In this document: one piece after another, positions 32,689 to 39,502 of the stretch
How the letters are laid out: each line of letters begins with the position of its first letter
Position numbering within the stretch: the stretch's first letter is position 1
Assembly: GCF_001542415.1 (NCBI RefSeq)
Contig: NZ_LNCU01000022.1
Location: 100,967 to 140,468, forward strand
Length of the DNA: 39,502 nucleotides
Direction: 5' to 3'
Source of the DNA: Bradyrhizobium macuxiense
GTDB lineage: Bacteria; Pseudomonadota; Alphaproteobacteria; Rhizobiales; Xanthobacteraceae
Translations under genes and position numbers: made by a program
The notes under the pieces: generated by a model
What the model saw: only the letters and a program-made list of their open reading frames with translations
Databases searched by the model: none
What the model was told of the DNA's origin: nothing

Positions 32689-32778
32689 TGATCTTGACTA
32701 CAACACAACAGCGTTTGATGAAATGACGGCTAGCACATACCCCCTCCGATCAATCCTAGTAACCAACGGATCCATCAC

Positions 32779-33204
32779 ATGACGGCCAAGGCCGCGGACA
32801 AACTCAAATCCGACGGCTGGAAGATCGTCGACACCACCGGTTTCCTGCACTTGGTCGGCCCGCTGTGGCAGCGGATGGACGATGACCTCCCGGAATTCGC
32901 ACTGATCACCGAGGACAAGCATCACAATCGCCGCGGCCTCGTACAGGGCGGCGTGATCATGACCTTCGCCGACCGCTGCTGCGGCATGACCGCGCGACAC
33001 GTCTCCGGCAAGCCGACGCTTGCGACGGTGCAGCTCGACACCCATTTCGTGGAGGCCGGCAAGATCGGCGAGATCCTGATCACCCGGCCGCGCGTGGTAC
33101 GCTCGACCCGCAGCCTGATCTTCATCACCGCCGAGGTGACCGTCGACAAGCGCTGCATCGCGATGGTCAATGGTGTGTTCAAGATATTGAAGAGCGAGAG
33201 TTGA
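32779..33204 (+). CDS. PaaI-type hotdog-fold thioesterase
   Basis: A 141-residue single hotdog domain. HHNRRGLVQGGVIMTFADRC carries the HGG-like loop (here VQGG) and the Asp of the central helix (FADRC). TVQLDTHFVEAGKIGEIL and SLIFITAEVTVDKRCIAMV form the sheet. Such enzymes hydrolyse acyl-CoA thioesters, often phenylacetyl- or fatty-acyl-CoA. The His usual in HGG is replaced by Gln. The ATG at 32779 has only a weak ribosome site (ACGGATCC). It lies divergent from the Nudix gene, and the 33208-33309 repeat separates it from the aldo/keto reductase. Confidence 0.85.
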   Translation: MTAKAADKLKSDGWKIVDTTGFLHLVGPLWQRMDDDLPEFALITEDKHHNRRGLVQGGVIMTFADRCCGMTARHVSGKPTLATVQLDTHFVEAGKIGEILITRPRVVRSTRSLIFITAEVTVDKRCIAMVNGVFKILKSES

Positions 33205-33207
33205 AGC

Positions 33208-33309
33208 GTCATTCTGGGATGGTCCGAAGGACCAGACCCCAGATGCGCAATTGCGCATCGAGAATCTCGAGATTCCGGGTTCGATGCTAACGCATCGCCC
33301 CGGAATGAC
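33208..33309. repeat. Palindromic repeat element
   Basis: GTCATTCTGGG (33208-33218) and CCCCGGAATGAC (33298-33309) are near-complementary ends. Inside lie GGTCC-GAA-GGACC (33221-33233) and an exact 16-base palindrome ATGCGCAATTGCGCAT (33243-33258). The right end CGATGCTAACGCATCGCCCC matches the right end of the element at 17210-17391. It fills the gap between the thioesterase and the aldo/keto reductase. Confidence 0.75.
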
Positions 33310-33333
33310 ACCCGAAATGAGGGAGCCTCCGCG

Positions 33334-34353
33334 ATGCAATACCGTCAGCTTGGCCGCAGCGGCCTGAAGGTTTCGCCGATCTGCCTGGGCACCATGATGT
33401 TCGGCGGACCGACCGACGAGGCGACCTCGTCGCGGATCGTGGCGAAGGCGCGCGAGGCCGGCATCAACTTCATCGATAGCGCCGACGCCTATAACGGCGG
33501 CAAGTCCGAGGAGGTCGTCGGCCGCGCGATCTCCAACAGCCGCTCCAATTGGGTCCTCGCGACCAAGCTGGCCAACCCGATCGGCGACGATCCCAATCAC
33601 GGCGGGCTGTCGCGACGCTGGGTGCTGCAAGCCGCCGACGAGAGCCTGAAGCGGCTCGGCACCGATCACATCGACATCTACTATCTGCACAAGGAAGACC
33701 ACGCGACGCCGCTCGAGGAGACGGTGCGCGCGATGGGCGACTTGATCCGCGCCGGCAAGGTGCGCTATTTCGGCGTCTCCAACTACCGCGCCTGGCGCGT
33801 CGCCGAGATCTGCAATATCTGCGATCGCCTCGGCATCGATCGTCCGATCGCGAGCCAGCCCTATTACAACGCGATGAACCGGATGCCCGAGGTCGAGCAC
33901 TTCCCTGCCTGTGCTTATTACGGCCTCGGCATCGTGCCCTACAGCCCGCTGGCGCGCGGCGTGCTGACCGGCAAATACGCGCCCGACGCTGCACCGGCGG
34001 CGGACACCCGCGCCGGCCGCAACGACAAGCGCATGATGCAGACCGAGTGGCGGCCGGAATCCCTGCAGCTCGCGCAGGAGATCAAGCATCACGCCGAGGC
34101 GCGCGGCATCACCGCCGGGCAGTTCGCGGTGTCGTGGGTGCTGAACTCGTCGTTCGTCAGCGCGGTGATCGCGGGTCCGCGCACCGAAGGGCAATGGGAC
34201 GACTACATCCGCGCGCTCGACTACCGCTTCACCGCCGAGGACGAAGCGCTGATCGATCGCCTTGTCGTCGCCGGCCATCCCTCGACGCCGGGATTCAACG
34301 ATCCCGCCTATCCGATCGAAGGACGACGAGCGCGAACCGAGCGGCCGCTGTAA
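33334..34353 (+). CDS. Aldo/keto reductase
   Basis: A 339-residue NADPH-dependent oxidoreductase with the (beta/alpha)8 fold. The tetrad is visible: Asp and Tyr in INFIDSADAYNGGKSEEVVG, Lys in WVLATKLANP, and His in IDIYYLHKED. The start MQYRQLGRSGLKVSPICLGT is typical of the YghZ/Kv-beta-like branch. The cofactor-binding C-terminal part has QFAVSWVLNSSFVSAVIAGP. The ATG at 33334 has GAGGGAG about 8 bases upstream. The natural substrate is unknown. Confidence 0.92.
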   Translation: MQYRQLGRSGLKVSPICLGTMMFGGPTDEATSSRIVAKAREAGINFIDSADAYNGGKSEEVVGRAISNSRSNWVLATKLANPIGDDPNHGGLSRRWVLQAADESLKRLGTDHIDIYYLHKEDHATPLEETVRAMGDLIRAGKVRYFGVSNYRAWRVAEICNICDRLGIDRPIASQPYYNAMNRMPEVEHFPACAYYGLGIVPYSPLARGVLTGKYAPDAAPAADTRAGRNDKRMMQTEWRPESLQLAQEIKHHAEARGITAGQFAVSWVLNSSFVSAVIAGPRTEGQWDDYIRALDYRFTAEDEALIDRLVVAGHPSTPGFNDPAYPIEGRRARTERPL

Positions 34354-34472
34354 CCGGCCTCCGGTCATCGGCATCTCGGAATTGCCGAAGCCAAGCTTCG
34401 AAGCTTCCGAATTGCGCAAGCGCGGCGTTGGCGGCACGATCGGCGCATGACAACGCTGATGCAGGTGCTTCC

Positions 34473-34673
34473 ATGATCTCGTCCACCACGCTGGAGTGGA
34501 TCGTGGCGCTGCTGGTCTGCTGGACCTGCCTGACGGCGATCTACCGGTCATCCGCAGCACCCGTGACCTGCGGGCCTCGCTACGCCGCGAGCATGACGTC
34601 GCAATCCTTGCCCGTGCCGCCTCCGGACCTCGATGCAGAGGCGGTCGTTCGGGACATGATGCTGCATGATTGA
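34473..34673 (+). CDS. Possible small membrane protein
   Basis: A 66-residue frame from ATG 34473 with a hydrophobic segment TTLEWIVALLVCWTCLTAIY that could be one transmembrane helix, followed by a polar tail ending MLHD. GCAGGTG lies about 7 bases upstream. No family is recognised, and the frame could be chance. The remainder of the 428-base gap between the aldo/keto reductase and katG holds the katG terminator and nothing else. Confidence 0.35.
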   Translation: MISSTTLEWIVALLVCWTCLTAIYRSSAAPVTCGPRYAASMTSQSLPVPPPDLDAEAVVRDMMLHD

Positions 34674-34730
34674 ACGGGATGGGCAGACCTCGGAAAGCCT
34701 TTCGTCTTCAAATTGCACCCTCGAAAATGA

Positions 34731-34760
34731 AACAGGGCGGCGCCGAAGCGCCGCCCTGTT
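34731..34760 (-). terminator. katG intrinsic terminator
   Basis: A perfect 13-bp stem AACAGGGCGGCGC (34731-34743) / GCGCCGCCCTGTT (34748-34760). Read leftward, from katG, the loop is the stable TTCG tetraloop and the stem is followed by TCATTTTCG. Read rightward the loop is CGAA and only CTGATT follows, so it serves katG best. It lies 21 bases after the katG stop. Confidence 0.88.
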
Positions 34761-34781
34761 CTGATTATCCTTGCCCGCCGC

Positions 34782-37074
<2,293 letters not shown>

Positions 37075-38034
37075 ATGATAAATGTCACACTACGGCAACT
37101 CAGGTATTTCGATGCGCTGGCCCGTCATGGGCATTTCGGACGCGCCGCGGACGCCTGCGCGGTCTCGCAGCCCGCGCTGTCGATGCAGATCCGGGAGATG
37201 GAACAGGCGCTCGGCGGCGTGCTGCTCGAGCGCGGCGCGCGGCAGGTGACGCTGACGAGGTTCGGCGAGGAACTGCTGCATCGCGTCCGCGATATCCTGC
37301 GCTCGGTCGACGAGCTCGGCGACTTCGCCCGCGCCTCGCGCGACAAGCTCGCCGGCCGCCTGCGCGTCGGCATGATCCCGACGATCGCGCCATATTTGCT
37401 GCCCAAGGTGATCGAGAACCTCGCGCGGCTGCATCCCGAGCTCGATATCCACGTCCGCGAGACCCTGACGCCGAAACTGATCAAGGAGGTGTCCGAAGGA
37501 CGGCTCGATACGGCGATCGTGGCGCTGCCGGTGTCGGAACCGTCGCTGACGGAGGTCGCACTGTTCTCGGAGAATTTCCTGCTGGTCCGGCCGGACGCCG
37601 ACGCCGGAACACCGGTGCCGAGCAGCGAACGCCTGCGCGGAATGCGCCTGCTGCTGCTCGAGGAGGGACACTGCTTCCGTGACCAGGCGTTGTCGTTCTG
37701 CAACATGCAATCCTCGCCGCCGCGCGAGGTGCTGGATGCGAGCTCGCTGTCGACGCTGGTCCAGATGGTCGGCGCCGGCATCGGGGTCACGCTGATTCCG
37801 GAAATGGCCGTGGCCGTGGAGACACGCTCGGCGCCGGTCGTGATCTCGCGCTTCCGGAATCCGCAGCCCTCCCGCACCATCGGCATGGTCTGGCGCAAGA
37901 CCAGCCCGCTGGCTGCGCAACTCCAGCAAATCTCCGAAGTGGTCTCGCTCGCCGCCGACGCGCTGCATGCGCCGAAGGGGAATGGCGGTGCGAAGGAGGC
38001 GACGAAGCGCGCGGGACGGCGGAAGGTTGCTTGA
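37075..38034 (+). CDS. oxyR: LysR-type hydrogen-peroxide regulator OxyR
   Basis: A 319-residue LysR-family regulator. The N-terminal winged helix-turn-helix is LRQLRYFDALARHGHFGRAA followed by SQPALSMQIREME. In the effector domain Cys200 and Cys209 (EEGHCFRDQALSFC) have the nine-residue spacing of the peroxide-sensing Cys199-Cys208 pair of E. coli OxyR, including the GHCxRDQA context. Oxidation to a disulfide would activate katG. A basic C-terminal tail (AKEATKRAGRRKVA) extends past the usual end. No ribosome site precedes ATG 37075, and a promoter lies immediately upstream, so the mRNA may be leaderless. Confidence 0.95.
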   Translation: MINVTLRQLRYFDALARHGHFGRAADACAVSQPALSMQIREMEQALGGVLLERGARQVTLTRFGEELLHRVRDILRSVDELGDFARASRDKLAGRLRVGMIPTIAPYLLPKVIENLARLHPELDIHVRETLTPKLIKEVSEGRLDTAIVALPVSEPSLTEVALFSENFLLVRPDADAGTPVPSSERLRGMRLLLLEEGHCFRDQALSFCNMQSSPPREVLDASSLSTLVQMVGAGIGVTLIPEMAVAVETRSAPVVISRFRNPQPSRTIGMVWRKTSPLAAQLQQISEVVSLAADALHAPKGNGGAKEATKRAGRRKVA

Positions 38035-38065
38035 GAGGTTGAGTATTTGCTCCACACCCACAACC

Positions 38066-38186
38066 GTCGTCCCTGCGAAAGCAGGGACCCATACTCCGTG
38101 GCGGTTGTCGTGATGGGATTCGTCGTTCCAGCTTCGCACAACACTAGACATTCGTGGTTATGGGTCCCTGCTTTCGCAGGGACGAC
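38066..38186. repeat. Inverted repeat with 28-base perfect arms
   Basis: The 28 bases from 38066 (beginning GTCGTCCCTGCGAAAGCAGG) are repeated exactly in reverse complement at 38159-38186, with 65 bases between. Each arm itself contains a small hairpin, CCCTGCGAAAGCAGGG. It lies directly downstream of oxyR and could end its transcript or be a mobile palindromic unit of the GTCGTCCCTGC type found widely in Rhizobiales. Confidence 0.82.
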
Positions 38187-38283
38187 AGCGAATGTGTTGA
38201 ATCGCTATTGAGTCATACGTCCGCATTCTCGCGACATGATTTGTCCGAGTTTTGCATTTCGTTTTCGCCGCTCTTCGCAGAGG

Positions 38284-38391
38284 GCGCAGGGAAAGCCGGG
38301 TGCCGATCGCACCCATGGGTCCCGCGTAATAAAAAAAACGCGGGAGGTAGGACCACAGGTGTAACCGGAAACATCCCGGCTTTCCCTGCGC
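38284..38391. repeat. Palindromic intergenic element, 17-base arms
   Basis: GCGCAGGGAAAGCCGGG (38284-38300) pairs exactly with CCCGGCTTTCCCTGCGC (38375-38391). An inner hairpin CCCGCGT (38321-38327) / ACGCGGG (38338-38344) encloses an A-run. This GCGCAGGGAAAGCCGGG unit is a recurrent Bradyrhizobium intergenic element, often mis-annotated as a small gene because one frame across it is open. The bases from 38392 to 38490 continue the same intergenic sequence up to the IS. Confidence 0.8.
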
Positions 38392-38491
38392 GGTGGTTTA
38401 CGGCTTATACGTACTCTCCCCGGTGAGACTGGGCTTTCTTGTCACCGTCATCAGCAAGAGTTCATGCCTCTCGCCGATAAGACACCTGCCA

Positions 38492-39460
38492 CTAGGTGTG
38501 GAGCCTCAAGAGGTTGTTCCCGGTCAATCCGAGTCTGCTGATCGGTGGCTTTGAGCCGATACTGCCATGAGGACGATGCCAGTTGTAGCAATGAAGCCAT
38601 CGTGGCAACTCGGCTGCTCTTTCTGCTGAGGTGTTGTAGGCCTGCGCATAGGCCCATTCTCGTAGGCTGGTTTGAATGAAGCGTTCGGCCTTGCCATTGG
38701 TTTTGGGTGTATAGGGCCTGGTGCGGATGTGCTTGAGGCCGAGGCGCTTACACGCCCTTAGGAAGGCGAAGGATTTGTAGCACGCGCCGTTGTCGGTCAT
38801 GACGCGCTGTACCTTCACGCCGAGGCTCACGTAGTAGGCCACGGCCGCCTTGAGGAAAGCGATGGCGCAACCCTTTCGCTCGTTCTTCATGACCTGGCTG
38901 AAAGCGATCCGTGACGCATCGTCGATGCAGACATGTACGTATTCCCAGCCTGGCCCTTGACGGCGAGAACGCAGATTGCTCGACCCATGTCGATCGCCGG
39001 TGATCCGATGGCCGATCCGATTGAACTTGCCGAGCTTTTTGATGTCTATGTGGATCAGTTCACCAGGATGCTGGCGCTCATAGCGCCGGATCGGCTCGGC
39101 CGGCTCCAGGGCAGCCAGCCTGTTCAAACCGAGTCGGCGCAGGATACGGCTGACGGTTGCTGCGGAGACCCCAACTTCGAGCGCGATCTGTTTGCCGGTG
39201 TGGCGCTGCCGGCGGAACGTCTCGACAGCGGCGCATGTGGCTGCCGGGGTTTGGCTTGGCAATGAATGAGGCCGCGAGGAACGATCCCGCAAACCATCGA
39301 CGCCTAATGCGCGGAAGCGCTTGACCCATTTGGCGACCGTCTTTGCCGTCACATTGAATTGGAGCGCGGCTGTGGCCTTCGTCAGGCCGCCCTCGATCAC
39401 GCTCCGCACCATCGCCTCTCGACCTTTCGGCGTCAAAGGCGCATTCTTGTGGATGTTCAT
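38492..39460 (-). CDS. IS481-family transposase (DDE)
   Basis: A 322-residue transposase from ATG 39460 (MNIHKNAPLTPKGREAMVRS). The N-terminal half has two helix-turn-helix parts (LTKATAALQFNVTAKTVAKW and GKQIALEVGVSAATVSRILR). The catalytic core has Asp139 (LIHIDIKKLGKF), Asp223 (RVMTDNGACY) and Glu259 (NGKAERFIQ), with 35 residues between the last two. The C-terminus LHCYNWHRPHGSIGSKPPIS is the family signature. The TAG stop (38494-38492) lies outside the presumed IS end, inside the target sequence. The gene looks intact and active. Confidence 0.94.
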   Translation of the reverse strand: MNIHKNAPLTPKGREAMVRSVIEGGLTKATAALQFNVTAKTVAKWVKRFRALGVDGLRDRSSRPHSLPSQTPAATCAAVETFRRQRHTGKQIALEVGVSAATVSRILRRLGLNRLAALEPAEPIRRYERQHPGELIHIDIKKLGKFNRIGHRITGDRHGSSNLRSRRQGPGWEYVHVCIDDASRIAFSQVMKNERKGCAIAFLKAAVAYYVSLGVKVQRVMTDNGACYKSFAFLRACKRLGLKHIRTRPYTPKTNGKAERFIQTSLREWAYAQAYNTSAERAAELPRWLHCYNWHRPHGSIGSKPPISRLGLTGNNLLRLHT

Positions 39461-39502
39461 CTGGTCTCTCCGGGGAACACTGAAGTTTCGCAACCTCAGC
39501 TT
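38497..39502. mobile_element. IS481-family insertion sequence, right end cut by window
   Basis: The left end is placed at TGTGGAGCCTCAAG (38497), because IS481-type ends start with TGT and because it is preceded by ACTAGG (38491-38496), which fits the six-base NCTAGN target duplicated by Bordetella IS481. The right terminal repeat and the second ACTAGG should lie a few bases past 39502; the last visible bases CTCAGCTT belong to the inverted end. It has landed in the repeat-rich gap after oxyR. Confidence 0.8.

Noticed and set aside
38154..38426. 90-residue rightward frame after oxyR
   Set aside because: It runs across the two palindromic repeat units, and its sequence (GAGKAGC, GGRTTG) is the familiar chance translation of that repeat. 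No ribosome site supports it.

Overview
The window looks like a chromosome segment of an alphaproteobacterium of the order Rhizobiales, most likely Bradyrhizobium or a close relative. This rests on the high-GC coding style, the core-gene set (ispH-thrB-rnhA, a TrcR/DUF1013 regulator, a divergent katG/oxyR pair, a TAXI-type TRAP system) and several families of intergenic palindromic repeats of the kind scattered through such genomes. No database search was run. All assignments come from reading the sequence and from recognised family motifs.

Region 1 (1 to about 13,050) is an integrative element whose left end lies outside the window. Its right end carries a tyrosine integrase (12900-11623), a small AlpA-like DNA-binding protein (11439-11224), a zinc-finger/Toprim primase-like protein (11158-10271) and, overlapping it by ATGA, a RepA-like AAA ATPase (10274-8985). 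All read leftwards. Just beyond the ATPase is a dense array of GCGCCAGT octamers in both orientations around a perfect 26-bp palindrome. This looks like an iteron-type replication origin. Two uncharacterised genes follow. The left half is cargo that looks like a defence island: a HEPN-motif protein, an SRAP/YedK-type abasic-site protein, a 980-residue MmeI-like fused restriction-modification enzyme with intact nuclease and methylase motifs, a 69-residue partner gene, and a convergent OLD-family ATP-dependent nuclease. The int-alpA-primase-helicase-origin layout resembles phage satellites or other autonomously replicating islands, but no capsid or packaging gene is visible.

Region 2 (13,050 to about 19,300) is host core: rnhA, thrB and ispH in a tight leftward operon, then trcR with a strong terminator, a DUF6494-like gene, a small lipoprotein and a propionyl-CoA synthetase.

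Region 3 (19,300 to 34,700) holds envelope, transport and metabolic genes. These are a secreted TPR/LprI-like protein, a CPA1 antiporter, an SDR oxidoreductase, a TAXI-TRAP uptake system (substrate-binding protein, fused permease, DUF1850 protein), a degenerate receiver-EAL protein, a CitE-like lyase, three exported proteins of unknown function, a Nudix hydrolase, a hotdog thioesterase and an aldo/keto reductase.

Region 4 (34,700-39,502) is an oxidative-stress pair, katG and a divergent oxyR. oxyR may be leaderless. It is followed by two repeat elements and an IS481-family insertion sequence that runs off the right edge. The IS sits at an NCTAGN target, and that target appears to supply the transposase stop codon.
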